A stretch of 41,013 bases of DNA from an uncultured Chromatium sp. (GTDB taxonomy: Bacteria; Pseudomonadota; Gammaproteobacteria; Chromatiales; Chromatiaceae). The stretch is taken from assembly GCA_903897335.1 (NCBI GenBank), contig CAIUAY010000042.1, forward strand, positions 1 to 41,013. Direction: 5' to 3'. The notes under the pieces were generated by a model. The model ran no database searches. It was not told where the DNA came from and saw only the letters and a list, made by a program, of their open reading frames with translations. The position numbers and the translations under genes are program-made. Shown here one piece after another: positions 9,265 through 18,862 of the stretch. How positions within the stretch are numbered: position 1 is the stretch's first letter; each line of letters starts with the position of its first letter.

Positions 9265-9783
9265 TTACTTCTTTTTAAATTCTTGTTTCAATCGCTCAAT
9301 AACAAGATCAGAAATATCAATCCGTGGATCGGAATAAACGAGCCCCTCGCTGATGATGAGATCGATTTTCTGTTCTTTTGCGAGTTCAACAACGACTTCG
9401 TTGACCTGACGTCCAAGTTTAGTGCGCAGTTCATTCTGACGTAATGCGAAATCTTCCTGGAATTCATCCCGTGCATATTTCAGTTTACGGGTACGGCTAC
9501 GAATATCATTCTGAAGGCGCTGAATTTCGGTTTCACTCATCAGTGCGCCACCACGTTCGAGTTGCTTCTGTAGTGACGCGATCTCTTCCTGCTGATCGCG
9601 CAGACTGCGATCCCGATCCTCGACTTCGTGTTGTAGTGCATCACGAGCCGCTTCATATTGTGGCGACTGCTCAACTACGCGGTTGGGATCGACGACAGCA
9701 ATCCGGTAATCCGTGGCCATGCTCTCCTGGACAACCAGGCTGCCACAGAATGCCAATGCCGTTGTAATCGCAAGAATCTTCAT
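9265..9783 (-). CDS. skp: Periplasmic OmpH/Skp-family chaperone
   Basis: A 172-residue secreted protein with a signal peptide of about 23 residues (cleavage after ESMA), then a short beta segment YRIAVVDPNRVV and a long charged coiled coil (about 45-125) rich in Glu, Arg and Gln. That is the jellyfish-tentacle layout of trimeric Skp. It holds unfolded outer membrane proteins in the periplasm and hands them to BamA, which is encoded immediately upstream, 14 bases away. ATG at 9783 with GAGGG five bases upstream. The order bamA-skp-lpxD is the usual one. Confidence 0.94.
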   Translation of the reverse strand: MKILAITTALAFCGSLVVQESMATDYRIAVVDPNRVVEQSPQYEAARDALQHEVEDRDRSLRDQQEEIASLQKQLERGGALMSETEIQRLQNDIRSRTRKLKYARDEFQEDFALRQNELRTKLGRQVNEVVVELAKEQKIDLIISEGLVYSDPRIDISDLVIERLKQEFKKK

Positions 9784-9797
9784 GTGCCCTCGGTTTC

Positions 9798-12128
9798 TCA
9801 GAAGGTCTTGCCGACGCCAAACTGGAACACCTGAGTCTTATCTCCGGGCTCATCATTCAGTGGATAAGCCAGACTGAGCGAGAGCGCACCGATGGGCGAC
9901 AGCCAGGTCACTGACACGCCGGTTGAATACCGCAGATCACCCAAATCAAAGCCAGTCTTGGTTAGCAGGTTTGAACTATCCATCCACCACACCGAACCAA
10001 AATCAAAGAAGACGCCCAGGCGCAGGGTTTTCTCGAAGTCGCCGCCGACCGGTGGCGGCGCATACAGCTCGACGCTTCCAGCCATTTTCAGGTTGCCACC
10101 AACTGGATTGTTGGTCGTGATTTCGCGTGGCCCAAGTGAGTTGGCAACCCAGCCGCGCACCGAGCGCGGGCCGCCTGCATAATAATTGTCGAAAAAAGGC
10201 AGACTGTCGGTGCTGCCATAACCATCACCGTAACCCAAGATTCCGGTCACGGTCAGAACAAAGCGAGATGTCAGCGAAATATATCGCTGTTCCTGGAAAT
10301 TCAGCTTGTAGTATTGAAGATCGCTTCCCGGAACCGTCAGTTCAGCGGAAAGCGTGCGCAATCCACCGCGTGTTGGAAAGATCGCTGTATCGCGATAATC
10401 CTTTGTATAGCTTGTCGCGACCATGAAATCATTAAACTGATTTCCATTATCCTTAACGAACTGCTGTGCAATATCTGAATTCCCTGCGGTAAATTCAGTA
10501 TATTGATAGCGAAAGGCCATTCCGGCACGACTGGTATCGGTAATCGGCAAGCCAAAATTGATCTCGGCGATACCGACATTCGAAGAGTAATCTGCACCGA
10601 TCAGCTCGTAAAAATTGGTTTCAGAATAAGACAGATTGAATCCGCGACTGATGCCATCTACGGTGTAATAGGGATTGGTAAAGCCGATCTGATAGAGGCT
10701 GGTTGCGGAACTGGTGTTAAAGGCCACGGCCACGCGCTTGCCAGTCCCCAGAAAATTGTTCTGGGTGATGCTGGCATTGAGCAGCACTCCCTGTTCCTGG
10801 GAATAACCGATGCCTGCGGCAAGATTGCCTGCTGGTTTTTCTTTGACCGTCACGTCGACATCAACCTGATCTGGAGTGCCAGGCACGGCTGGCGTTTCGA
10901 TCGACACATCCTCAAAATAGCCCAGACGCTGGAGACGTTCTCGCGATTTCCGCACCAGATCCGCTGAAAACCAGGCCGTTTCCAGTTGACGCATCTCTCG
11001 ACGCAGAACCTCATCACGGGTTCGCGTGTTGCCTTTCATATTGACCCGGCGCACGTAGACGCGCTTGCCCGCGTCGACAAAAAAGGTGACGGCAACCGTA
11101 TGTGCTGCTTCGTCGATCTCCGGGATTGTATTGACGTTTGCGAAGGCATAACCCTCATCGCCAAGCAGTTTGGAGATGCGTTCAGCGCTTTCAGTGGTTT
11201 CTTTGCGTGAAAACAGGTCGCCGCGCTTCAGATGGATCAGCGGAAACAGGCGCTCTGTCGGAATGACTGGCTCGCCGGCGAGTTTAATGTCGCTAATGGC
11301 GTAGGGCTTTCCCTCGTCAAGGACGATGGTGATATAGATCTCTTTTTTATCGGCACTGATCGAGACCTGGGTCGATTTAATGTCGAACTTGATGAAACCA
11401 CGGTCGAGATAAAACGAGCGCAGTGTTTCCAGATCACCGGCGAGCTTCTGCTTCGAGTATTGATCGTTCTTGGAGTAAAACGAGTTCCAGCGGGTTGGTC
11501 CGAGCTTGAAGAGCTTGCCCAGCTCCTTGCTGCTAAAGGCATCGTTGCCGATCATGTTGATCTGCTTGATGCGGGCGGTCAGTCCTTCGGTAATGTCAAT
11601 ATTGATGGCGACACGATTGCGTTCCAGTGGCGAGACTGTGGACTGGATAAGGACGCCGTATTTTCCGCGCGCAAAATACTGACGCTCCAGTTCTTGTTCA
11701 ATGCGATCCAGCACGGATCGATTGAAAACGCGGCCTTCCTTGAGTCCGATGTCCTCCAGTGCGCTGTTGAGCGCCTTGGTTTCGATGTCCTTATTTCCGG
11801 TAATCTTAATCTCGGCGATGGCCGGGCGCTCACGTACCCAGAGCACCAGGACACCACCATCGCGCTCGACGCGCACATCGTCGAAAAAACCGGTCTTATA
11901 GAGTGCGCGGATGATGCCGCCAGTGACATCTTCCCCAACGGTATCGCCAACCTGCACCGGAAGATAGTTGAACACGGTTCCGGGAGCGATCCGCTGCAAG
12001 CCCTCGACACGAATATCGGAAACTTGGAAGACTGCCGCCGTGGCAGGCTGATGGAACGAGAGGAGCACGGCAAACAGCAGCATGAGCTGTCCGGCACCAC
12101 TGCGAAAAATCTGAGCTGTCGTGCGCAA
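9798..12128 (-). CDS. bamA: Outer membrane protein assembly factor BamA
   Basis: A 776-residue Omp85 protein, the central component of the BAM complex that folds beta-barrel proteins into the outer membrane. A signal peptide ends near PATAA; five POTRA repeats follow to about residue 430, beginning with VSDIRVEGLQRI; a 16-strand barrel fills the rest and ends in a terminal Phe (FQFGVGKTF), the outer membrane sorting signal. The conserved loop 6 motif appears as VRGW (normally VRGF or VRGY). The start is a TTG at 12128 with GAGG about ten bases upstream. A possible promoter sits in the 78-base gap after rseP. Confidence 0.97.
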   Translation of the reverse strand: MRTTAQIFRSGAGQLMLLFAVLLSFHQPATAAVFQVSDIRVEGLQRIAPGTVFNYLPVQVGDTVGEDVTGGIIRALYKTGFFDDVRVERDGGVLVLWVRERPAIAEIKITGNKDIETKALNSALEDIGLKEGRVFNRSVLDRIEQELERQYFARGKYGVLIQSTVSPLERNRVAINIDITEGLTARIKQINMIGNDAFSSKELGKLFKLGPTRWNSFYSKNDQYSKQKLAGDLETLRSFYLDRGFIKFDIKSTQVSISADKKEIYITIVLDEGKPYAISDIKLAGEPVIPTERLFPLIHLKRGDLFSRKETTESAERISKLLGDEGYAFANVNTIPEIDEAAHTVAVTFFVDAGKRVYVRRVNMKGNTRTRDEVLRREMRQLETAWFSADLVRKSRERLQRLGYFEDVSIETPAVPGTPDQVDVDVTVKEKPAGNLAAGIGYSQEQGVLLNASITQNNFLGTGKRVAVAFNTSSATSLYQIGFTNPYYTVDGISRGFNLSYSETNFYELIGADYSSNVGIAEINFGLPITDTSRAGMAFRYQYTEFTAGNSDIAQQFVKDNGNQFNDFMVATSYTKDYRDTAIFPTRGGLRTLSAELTVPGSDLQYYKLNFQEQRYISLTSRFVLTVTGILGYGDGYGSTDSLPFFDNYYAGGPRSVRGWVANSLGPREITTNNPVGGNLKMAGSVELYAPPPVGGDFEKTLRLGVFFDFGSVWWMDSSNLLTKTGFDLGDLRYSTGVSVTWLSPIGALSLSLAYPLNDEPGDKTQVFQFGVGKTF

Positions 12129-12156
12129 GACGTGTTCCCTCGATCAGGCCGGCATC

Positions 12157-12172
12157 TGCCGAACAGTCGGCA
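12157..12172 (-). other. Hairpin in the bamA leader
   Basis: A 6-bp stem (12157-12162 with 12167-12172, TGCCGA/TCGGCA) with a 4-base loop lies 29 bases before the bamA start codon. It would form just downstream of the transcript start if the promoter at 12186-12215 is real. No U tract follows, so it is unlikely to be a terminator. Confidence 0.35.
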
Positions 12173-12185
12173 TCCAAGGGTCGGT

Positions 12186-12215
12186 AGTATAAGGGATGAA
12201 CTGGACTTAGCCCAA
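12186..12215 (-). promoter_or_regulatory. Candidate bamA promoter at the rseP 3' end
   Basis: On the minus strand TTGGGC (12210-12215) and TATACT (12186-12191) are separated by 18 bases, a reasonable sigma-70 pair with a good -10 and a weak -35. The -35 element overlaps the last codons and stop of rseP. Such a promoter would let bamA be transcribed independently of upstream genes, as is known in E. coli. It is a sequence match only. Confidence 0.4.
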
Positions 12216-13571
12216 GAGCCGTGAGAGATCAACATAGAAGGCAAGCAGCATGAGTGCTGCAAGCAGGATAAAGCCGAGAGTCTGAGCCTGTCCCTGAATC
12301 TGTTCGGATACCGGACTGCCTTTGACCCACTCGATCAGAAAGTACAGCAGATGACCGCCATCGAGCACCGGTATCGGCAGCAGATTGAGAACCCCCAGAC
12401 TGATGCTGACCACCGCCAGGAACTTCACAAAGGCATTCAGTCCAGAACTCGCGCTGCGACCCGCATATTCGGCGATGGTAATCGGCCCGCTGAGATTTTT
12501 GACGGATGACTCGCCGATTAGCATCCGCCCCATGACGCGCAACATCATGGTACTCATGTTCAGCGTTTTATTGAACGCCTGACCCAGTGCCGCGACGGGT
12601 GCGTAGCGCACCAGTACCTGATAGTCATCCATCAGATGCTCCGGCACCGCGACGCCTGCCCCGATCCGCCCGATCCGTTTGCCATCAATGTCGGTAGGCC
12701 GCGGGGTGATGGCGATCTGCGGTGTCGAGCCATCGCGACGTTCAACATCAACCAGAATCGTCTGGCCGGCATGCTCACGCACCAGCGCGACCCAATCCTG
12801 CCAGGAAGGAATCTGCCTGCCGTCAGCCGCTACCAGACGGTCGCCAACCTCAAATCCGGCCTGCTGCGCCGACTCTCCGGGTACGATTTCACCGATGACC
12901 GCTGGCAATTCCGGACGGCGTGGTTCCAGACCAAGCCAGTCGAGCAGATCAGGGGTCTCAGTGAGTTTGGTCAGGACTGCGCCCTGCAACCAGCGATCAT
13001 GCTCCTGACCGCTTGCGTCACGCACACGTACACGCAGATCCTGACCATCAAGCGCATCCAGCGAAAAGGAGAAAATGGCCGTTTCCCAGCTCTTGACCGG
13101 CTGGTTCCCGATCAGGAGCAGTTCGTCACCGGGCTGAAAACCCGACTCGGCAGCCACGGATTGTGGAGCGACCGTGCCAATCACGGCTCTCAAACCAGGA
13201 TCGCCGACGATGAAGATAATCCAATAGACCAGGACGGCAAACAACAGATTGGATGCCGGACCTGCAATGACGATGAGCGCGCGCTTCCATAACCGTTGAC
13301 GATTGAAGCTCCGGCCGAGCTGGTCTTCGGGAACCGCTTCTTCGCGCTCGTCGAGCATCTTCACGTAGCCGCCGAGCGGAACGGCTGCAATCACATATTC
13401 GGTCTCGTCATGACGGCCGCGCCAGCGTAGCAGTGGACGGCCAAAGCCGATCGAAAACCGCAACACCCTAACCCCGACCCGTCGGGCAACCCAGAAATGT
13501 CCAAATTCGTGGATCGTGATCAGAATCGCCAGCGCGACGATGAAAGAACCAACCGTAACCAGAATATCCAT
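12207..13571 (-). CDS. rseP: Site-2 intramembrane zinc metalloprotease RseP
   Basis: A 454-residue inner membrane protease (E. coli 450). Family members cut transmembrane segments of anti-sigma factor RseA and of leftover signal peptides. The zinc motif HEFGH is at residues 21-25 in the first helix; two PDZ domains occupy the periplasmic middle; the third metal ligand motif appears as LLPIPVLDGGHLL near the C-terminus, followed by the last helices. I took the ATG at 13571, where the hydrophobic helix begins, seven bases after the dxr stop. The frame stays open to 13775, but that part is antisense-like overlap with dxr and has no family similarity. Confidence 0.96.
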   Translation of the reverse strand: MDILVTVGSFIVALAILITIHEFGHFWVARRVGVRVLRFSIGFGRPLLRWRGRHDETEYVIAAVPLGGYVKMLDEREEAVPEDQLGRSFNRQRLWKRALIVIAGPASNLLFAVLVYWIIFIVGDPGLRAVIGTVAPQSVAAESGFQPGDELLLIGNQPVKSWETAIFSFSLDALDGQDLRVRVRDASGQEHDRWLQGAVLTKLTETPDLLDWLGLEPRRPELPAVIGEIVPGESAQQAGFEVGDRLVAADGRQIPSWQDWVALVREHAGQTILVDVERRDGSTPQIAITPRPTDIDGKRIGRIGAGVAVPEHLMDDYQVLVRYAPVAALGQAFNKTLNMSTMMLRVMGRMLIGESSVKNLSGPITIAEYAGRSASSGLNAFVKFLAVVSISLGVLNLLPIPVLDGGHLLYFLIEWVKGSPVSEQIQGQAQTLGFILLAALMLLAFYVDLSRLLG

Positions 13572-13578
13572 TGCGTTC

Positions 13579-14766
13579 TCAGCGCATCCGCCGCTGAACC
13601 AATCGTTCCGCACAGTCGCGGGCGCGCTGATCGACATCGAGCAGAAATTCAACGCCCTGACCTTCAACGCTGGCATCTGGGAAGGCATCCAGCGTATCGC
13701 CCACGATGGCCGCAATGCCCGGCAGATCGATCCGGCGTTCGAGAAAGGCCGCGACCGCGATTTCATTGGCGGCATTCAGGATCGCCGGGGCAGTGCCGCC
13801 ATGCTGCGCCGCCTGAAAAGCGAGCGCGAGACAGGGAAATCGCTTCAGATCAGGCGCCTGAAAATCCAGACGACCAACAGAAAAGAGATCAAGCGGTGCA
13901 ACACCCGACTCAAACCGGGCAGGCCATGCCAGCGCATGGGCAATTGGGGTGCGCATGTCTGGATTGCCAAGCTGAGCCAGCACTGAACCGTCCTGATATT
14001 GCACCAGCGAATGAATCACGCTCTGCGGATGGATGACGACTTCGATGTGGTCGGTATCGGTTCCGAACAGCCAGCAGGCCTCGATGACTTCCAGCCCCTT
14101 GTTCATCATGGTGGCCGAATCCACGGAAATTTTCCGACCCATCGCCCAGGTTGGGTGGGCACACGCCTGTTCAGGGGTCACGGCTGCCATGCGCTCCAGC
14201 GGCCAGTCCAGCAATGGACCACCGGATGCCGTCAGCAGGATGCGTTCAACCCCGACAGATTCAAGTCCGGCGCTGAAATAGGGCGGGAGACATTGAAAGA
14301 TCGCGTTATGTTCGCTATCAATCGGGAGCAGTTCGGCACCGCTCTCGGCTACGGCCTGCATCAGCAGTGCACCGGCGACGACCAGCGATTCCTTGTTGGC
14401 AAGCAGTACCCGTTTGCCGGCATGAGCGGCGGCCAGCGTGGGACGCAGACCAGCGGCACCAACGATGGCGGCCATCACATAGTCGGTTTCAGGTAAGGCG
14501 GCAACCTGCTCCAGCCCTTCAACTCCGGTCAGGATTTCGGGACGCTGCGGCATGTCAGCAAGCTGTTCGCGTAACCGTTGGGCAGCCTCTGGATCAACCA
14601 TCACGGCAAAATCGGGGTGATGCAGACGGCACTGTTCGGCCAGACGCGCTGCATCCTGATTAGCGGTGAGTGCCACGACACGAAACTGCCCGGAATGCCG
14701 TGTCAGGACATCGAGTGTGCTGACGCCAATCGAACCTGTCGAACCCAGTATGGTTACGCCTTTCAC
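13579..14766 (-). CDS. dxr: 1-deoxy-D-xylulose 5-phosphate reductoisomerase
   Basis: A 395-residue enzyme (E. coli 398) converting DXP to methylerythritol phosphate with NADPH, the committed step of the MEP isoprenoid route that feeds UppS, encoded two genes upstream. Motifs: GSTGSIG NADPH loop at 8-14, [20 protein letters not shown], the flexible loop block [10 protein letters not shown], and the metal/substrate segment [18 protein letters not shown] chose the GTG at 14766, which has GGAG about six bases upstream and gives the usual MKGVTILG start; the frame stays open to 14823. Its position between cdsA and rseP is the Pseudomonas arrangement, not that of E. coli. Confidence 0.96.
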   Translation of the reverse strand: MKGVTILGSTGSIGVSTLDVLTRHSGQFRVVALTANQDAARLAEQCRLHHPDFAVMVDPEAAQRLREQLADMPQRPEILTGVEGLEQVAALPETDYVMAAIVGAAGLRPTLAAAHAGKRVLLANKESLVVAGALLMQAVAESGAELLPIDSEHNAIFQCLPPYFSAGLESVGVERILLTASGGPLLDWPLERMAAVTPEQACAHPTWAMGRKISVDSATMMNKGLEVIEACWLFGTDTDHIEVVIHPQSVIHSLVQYQDGSVLAQLGNPDMRTPIAHALAWPARFESGVAPLDLFSVGRLDFQAPDLKRFPCLALAFQAAQHGGTAPAILNAANEIAVAAFLERRIDLPGIAAIVGDTLDAFPDASVEGQGVEFLLDVDQRARDCAERLVQRRMR

Positions 14767-14847
14767 CCGTTTCTCCACGAGAAGCCCGATCTGCCTTGCG
14801 GCGCGGGAAAAATAGCAAGCCACCTGTCAGGGCGGCGGTTCTTGACG

Positions 14848-14881
14848 TTGTCAGGTGTCCGTTACACGTTGTTACTGACAA
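14848..14881. other. Inverted repeat in the cdsA-dxr gap
   Basis: The 121-base gap 14767-14887 contains a 7-bp inverted repeat TTGTCAG (14848-14854) and CTGACAA (14875-14881), a few bases past the cdsA stop, with a 20-base loop. A related CTGTCAG occurs at 14824-14830. No U tract follows on the minus strand. The gap is large for this tightly packed cluster and may hold a dxr promoter, but I cannot point to a convincing one. Confidence 0.3.
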
Positions 14882-14887
14882 CTGAAA

Positions 14888-15715
14888 TCAGTGCGCAAAA
14901 ATCCAGATGATGCCCAGCGCAAACAGTGGCGCAGCAGCGGTTAGGCTATCGATACGGTCAAGCAGACCACCGTGCCCTGGCAACAGATGACTGGAATCTT
15001 TCATTCCACGACGGCGCTTGAGGAAACTTTCGTAGAGATCGCCAATCACTGAAACCGCTGCCGACAGACCACAGACCAAAAGCGCCAGCAAGGTATCGAA
15101 AACATCGAACGACTGCATCCACGAAAACACCAGACCACAGATCATGGCACCAACGATGGCACCATAGACGCCAACACGGGTCTTGCCAGGGCTGACGACC
15201 GGCGCCAGTTTGACGTGTCCCCAGCGCCGACCAACAAAGTAGGCCATGGAATCGGTTGTCCAAATCAGGATCATCAGAAACAGGACAAGATGCGTCCCAA
15301 TCTCTGGAATGCAGTCCAATCTGACCAGCGCTACCCAGGGTGCCACCAGCACCAGCAGGCCGATCAGGAGCAGCAGCGGCTGCCGTCCTGCGACTGGTTC
15401 AATTTCGCGGAGGGTCAGCAAGCGCGCAGACTGGATCAGCCACCAGACGAGACTGCTTCCAAGCAGCCAGAGCTGCCAGTCACTTCGCCACCAGAACACG
15501 CCCATGCAGACTGTCAGGACGGTCAGATAAAGGATGCGGGATAGCGACTGCTGGAGACCAGCCAGCGTACACCATTCCCAGGCGGCAAGCAGGAAGACCA
15601 GCGCCAGACAGATCGTAAATGCTGGCGACGGTAGCCAGAGAATGCTGGCAATCACCAGTGGCCCGAGCAGGAACGCGGTAATGGTGCGACGCTGTAGGCT
15701 GCTTGTCGTGCGCAA
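14888..15715 (-). CDS. cdsA: Phosphatidate cytidylyltransferase
   Basis: A 275-residue polytopic inner membrane enzyme that makes CDP-diacylglycerol from phosphatidic acid and CTP, the precursor of all bacterial phospholipids. About eight hydrophobic segments are visible, and the C-terminal family signature is intact: SFLKRRRGMKDSSHLLPGHG followed by GLLDRID. The start is TTG at 15715, three bases after the uppS stop, with GAGG about eleven bases upstream. No better start was found near it, and it places the first helix (AFLLGPLVIASILWL) at the usual distance from the N-terminus. Confidence 0.95.
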   Translation of the reverse strand: MRTTSSLQRRTITAFLLGPLVIASILWLPSPAFTICLALVFLLAAWEWCTLAGLQQSLSRILYLTVLTVCMGVFWWRSDWQLWLLGSSLVWWLIQSARLLTLREIEPVAGRQPLLLLIGLLVLVAPWVALVRLDCIPEIGTHLVLFLMILIWTTDSMAYFVGRRWGHVKLAPVVSPGKTRVGVYGAIVGAMICGLVFSWMQSFDVFDTLLALLVCGLSAAVSVIGDLYESFLKRRRGMKDSSHLLPGHGGLLDRIDSLTAAAPLFALGIIWIFAH

Positions 15716-15718
15716 GAA

Positions 15719-16492
15719 TCAAGTCCTCTCCTGAGTCTGGGTCGTCATCCAGGCTTCGATCTGCTCGCTGGTCTGGCCAAAGCGCCGCTGGCGACGTGCG
15801 AAGTCGTCCAGCGCATGACCAAAAGCGGCTTCATTGAAATCCGGCCAGAGGGTATCGGTGAAATAGAGTTCGGCATACGCCGATTGCCAGAGCACGAAAT
15901 TGCTCAGACGCTGCTCGCCACCGGTACGGATAAACAGATCAGGTTCAGGGATATCAGGAAAAGACAGGCGGTTTGAGATCGCCTGTTCATCGATGGCCTC
16001 CTGATCCAGGCGTCCGGCCTGCGCCTCGGCGACCAGTCGGCGTACCGCCTGGGTGATGTCCCAGCGCCCGCCATAGTTGGCGGCGACCTGAAGGTTAAGC
16101 GCTGAATTATTCGCGGTCTGGGTCTCGGCATCAAGGATGCGCCGCTGGAGCTTCTCGGAAAAGGCGCTGCGTTCGCCGATAATCCGCAGTCGCACGTCGT
16201 TGTCGTTCAGGCGTCTGACTTCACCACGCAGCGCAGCCATGAACAGCTCCATGAGGATATTGACTTCGGAGCGCGGACGCTGCCAGTTCTCACTGCTGAA
16301 GGCAAAGAGCGTCAGGGTGTGGATCTTGCGCCGGACACACTCCTCGACCACGGCGCGTACGCTCTTGACGCCTTCACGATGTCCGGCAGTTCTCGGACGA
16401 CCGTGTGCTTTCGCCCAGCGGCCATTGCCGTCCATGATGATCGCGACATGTCTGGGGACGGTCGGCGTTGCGGCAAGGGGTACAGTATCCAC
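15719..16492 (-). CDS. uppS: Undecaprenyl diphosphate synthase
   Basis: A 257-residue cis-prenyltransferase adding eight isopentenyl units to farnesyl diphosphate. The product carries peptidoglycan and O-antigen units across the membrane. The N-terminal block HVAIIMDGNGRWAK with Asp21, then GHREG, TLFAFSSENW, and the C-terminal DLFIRTGGEQRLSNF and WPDF motifs are all intact. The start is a GTG at 16492 with a poor ribosome site; the first eleven residues are not conserved, so a slightly later start cannot be excluded. It follows frr after 30 bases. Confidence 0.96.
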   Translation of the reverse strand: MDTVPLAATPTVPRHVAIIMDGNGRWAKAHGRPRTAGHREGVKSVRAVVEECVRRKIHTLTLFAFSSENWQRPRSEVNILMELFMAALRGEVRRLNDNDVRLRIIGERSAFSEKLQRRILDAETQTANNSALNLQVAANYGGRWDITQAVRRLVAEAQAGRLDQEAIDEQAISNRLSFPDIPEPDLFIRTGGEQRLSNFVLWQSAYAELYFTDTLWPDFNEAAFGHALDDFARRQRRFGQTSEQIEAWMTTQTQERT

Positions 16493-16522
16493 AAGGTTTT
16501 AGGGCAAGCCAAGCCAAGTGGC

Positions 16523-17080
16523 TTAAATGGACATCAGATCCTGTTCTTTCTCTGCCAGCACCGCATCGACATCCTTGATAGACTGATCGGTCTGTTTCTG
16601 AACCAGTTCCTGACCACGCCGCTCGTCGTCCTCGGAGATCAGTTTTTCCTTGACCAGCTCTTTAAGCTCATGATTGGCATCACGGCGGATATTGCGGATC
16701 GCAACCCGTGCCTGTTCGGCCTCGTTGCGGGCAACCTTGATCAGATCACGGCGCCGTTCCTCGGTCAACGCGGGCATGGGCACGCGAATGACAGTCCCTG
16801 CGGTATTTGGATTGAGACCCAGATCAGACTGCATGATGGCCTTTTCGATAGCCTGCACCATGTTCTTTTCCCAGGGCACCACTGCCAGCGTCCGTGCATC
16901 CTCGGCATTCACGTTGGCAACCTGACGGATCGGCATGTCCGATCCGTAATAAGAGACCATGATATGGTCGAGCAGCGACGGATGGGCGCGGCCAGTGCGA
17001 ATCTTGGCAAGTTCATGCGACAGCGCCTCGACACTCTTGGACATGCGGTCTGCCGCATCTTTCTTAATATCAGCAATCAT
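16523..17080 (-). CDS. frr: Ribosome recycling factor
   Basis: A 185-residue protein, the same length as in E. coli. With EF-G it splits the post-termination ribosome into subunits. The start [20 protein letters not shown], the [11 protein letters not shown] and [13 protein letters not shown] blocks and the C-terminal helix [15 protein letters not shown] are conserved throughout. Its ATG at 17080 overlaps the end of pyrH by eleven bases, so the two are probably translated from one message with coupling. Confidence 0.97.
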   Translation of the reverse strand: MIADIKKDAADRMSKSVEALSHELAKIRTGRAHPSLLDHIMVSYYGSDMPIRQVANVNAEDARTLAVVPWEKNMVQAIEKAIMQSDLGLNPNTAGTVIRVPMPALTEERRRDLIKVARNEAEQARVAIRNIRRDANHELKELVKEKLISEDDERRGQELVQKQTDQSIKDVDAVLAEKEQDLMSI

Positions 17081-17807
17081 GTTGGTTTCCGCTTACAACC
17101 AGTGAACCAATGTCTTCGCCACGGATCAGACGCAGCAGGGCACCTGGCTCGTTGATATTCATAATACGCAGTGGCAAATTGTGATCACGGCACAGAATGA
17201 TTGCCGTGGTATCCATCACCTGCAATTCATCGCGCAGCACCTGATCGTAGCTAATCCGGCGATAGAAGGTCGCGGTCGGTTCGGTCAGTGGATCGGCTGA
17301 GTAGATTCCATCGACCTTGGTGGCCTTGATCAGAAGATCTGCGCCAATCTCGATGGCTCGCAGGCTGGCCGCCGAGTCCGTGGTGAAAAAAGGATTTCCG
17401 GTGCCTGCCGCAAAAATGACCACATACCCCTGATCAAGATAGCGTATGGCGCGACGGCGCTCGAAGCTCTCGCAGATTTGCACAACCTGGATCGCTGACA
17501 TGGTGCGCACGTTCAGGTTGCGACGCTCCAGCGCATCCTGCATGGCCAGCGCATTCATCAGGGTCGCCAGCATTCCCATGTGATCGCCGGTGACACGATC
17601 CATTCCGCGAGCAGCAAGACCAGCACCGCGAAACAGATTCCCGCCACCGACCACTAACGCGAGCTGCACCCCTACCGCAACCAGATCACACACGGCCTGC
17701 GCATAGCGTTCGAGTGTATCCGGATCGATGCCATCCGTGCCCGAACCCATCAGCGCCTCACCGCTGAGTTTGAGCAGAATGCGTTGATGGGATCGATCCT
17801 GAATCAT
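17070..17807 (-). CDS. pyrH: Uridylate kinase
   Basis: A 245-residue amino acid kinase-fold enzyme phosphorylating UMP to UDP. In enteric bacteria it is activated by GTP and inhibited by UTP. Visible blocks are [13 protein letters not shown] at the N-terminus, [40 protein letters not shown] and [16 protein letters not shown] at 17807. The 51-base gap before it (17808-17858) contains a small TGACG/CGTCA stem (17822-17826 with 17831-17835) but no clear promoter, so it is most likely transcribed with tsf. Confidence 0.97.
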   Translation of the reverse strand: MIQDRSHQRILLKLSGEALMGSGTDGIDPDTLERYAQAVCDLVAVGVQLALVVGGGNLFRGAGLAARGMDRVTGDHMGMLATLMNALAMQDALERRNLNVRTMSAIQVVQICESFERRRAIRYLDQGYVVIFAAGTGNPFFTTDSAASLRAIEIGADLLIKATKVDGIYSADPLTEPTATFYRRISYDQVLRDELQVMDTTAIILCRDHNLPLRIMNINEPGALLRLIRGEDIGSLVVSGNQHDC

Positions 17808-17858
17808 GGCGAACCTCGCAGTGACGTGATCGTCAAGGGGACAAGATGACGCAATGAA

Positions 17859-18746
17859 TCAACTGCCGCGCACCTGCGCCATGACTTCTTCGGCGAAGTT
17901 CTCGGTTTTCTTTTCGATCCCCTCGCCAACCTCGACCCGCAGAAATGACAGCACCTGCGCACCAGACTGTTTCAAGAGCTTTTCGACGGACTGATCAGGG
18001 TCTTTGACGAAAGGCTGTCCGAGCAGGGTGACTTCCTCAAGATATTTACGTATCCGCCCTTCGATCATCTTGTCAACGATGGCCTCAGGCTTACCACTTT
18101 CAAGCGCCTGAGCTTTGAAGATGTCTTTTTCTTTGTCGAGCGTCTCGGCTGGAACCTGCGCGGCACTGAGGCACAGCGGATTGCTGGCGGCGACGTGCAT
18201 GGCGATGTCGCGTCCAAGCGACTCGTCGCCACCAACCAGTTCCACCACCACGCCAATGCGCACACCGTGACGATAGCTGTGCAGCGCACCTCCGGCACTC
18301 TCGAAGCGGAACAGGCGGCGCACCTGGATGTTCTCGCCCATCTTAGCGATCAGTGCTTCACGGGCAGCGTTGACTGTCGTTTCCGGATCGGCAGCTAGCG
18401 GCAGCGCGGCTAGTTCTGCGGCATCTCTGGCCGAACTGGCAAGTGCCGTGGCCACCACAGACTCAGCAAAGGACAGAAACCCCGCATCCTTTGCCACAAA
18501 ATCGGTTTCACAATTGATCTCGACTAAAACACCATGCCGACGGTCAGCCGTGATCTGGATCATGACCACGCCTTCGGCGGCGATGCGTCCGGCTTTTTTT
18601 GCGGCTCGCGCCTGTCCCGATTTGCGCATCGCCTCGATGGCAGCATCGATATCGCCATTGGCGGCGACGAGCGCCGTCTTGCACTCCATCATGCCGACGC
18701 CGGTGCGCTCGCGCAGTTCCTTGACCATTGCGGCTGAAATCGCCAT
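17859..18746 (-). CDS. tsf: Elongation factor Ts
   Basis: A 295-residue nucleotide exchange factor for EF-Tu (E. coli 283). The N-terminal UBA-like domain ([19 protein letters not shown]) and the signature [20 protein letters not shown] are clear; the core domain follows to the C-terminus. ATG at 18746 with AGAGG about nine bases upstream. It is separated from rpsB by 116 bases that contain two hairpins, which may set the ratio of the two products. Confidence 0.97.
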   Translation of the reverse strand: MAISAAMVKELRERTGVGMMECKTALVAANGDIDAAIEAMRKSGQARAAKKAGRIAAEGVVMIQITADRRHGVLVEINCETDFVAKDAGFLSFAESVVATALASSARDAAELAALPLAADPETTVNAAREALIAKMGENIQVRRLFRFESAGGALHSYRHGVRIGVVVELVGGDESLGRDIAMHVAASNPLCLSAAQVPAETLDKEKDIFKAQALESGKPEAIVDKMIEGRIRKYLEEVTLLGQPFVKDPDQSVEKLLKQSGAQVLSFLRVEVGEGIEKKTENFAEEVMAQVRGS

Positions 18747-18799
18747 GTTTTGCTACCTCTGTCCCGCTGCGGGCATTCTGAAAGGGATCTGGAAACAGT

Positions 18800-18855
18800 G
18801 GAGATGCACTGATCTCCGGTCGCTCCGGCGCACCCGGACATGCCGGCGTGCGCCG
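18800..18855 (-). other. Two hairpins between rpsB and tsf
   Basis: Eight bases after the rpsB stop a strong stem forms: 18826-18837 pairs with 18843-18855 (twelve base pairs, one bulged C at 18847 of the plus strand, 5-base loop). A second stem GGAGAT/ATCTCC (18800-18805 with 18812-18817, 6-base loop) follows on the transcript. Neither is followed by a U tract. An intercistronic structure with partial termination is known in E. coli rpsB-tsf; this could be its counterpart, or an mRNA-stabilising element. Confidence 0.55.
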
Positions 18856-18862
18856 AAGAGGG

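Noticed and set aside
11232-12224. A 330-residue open frame on the plus strand inside bamA
   Set aside because: It is fully antisense to BamA, has no family features, and long antisense frames are expected in GC-rich genes.
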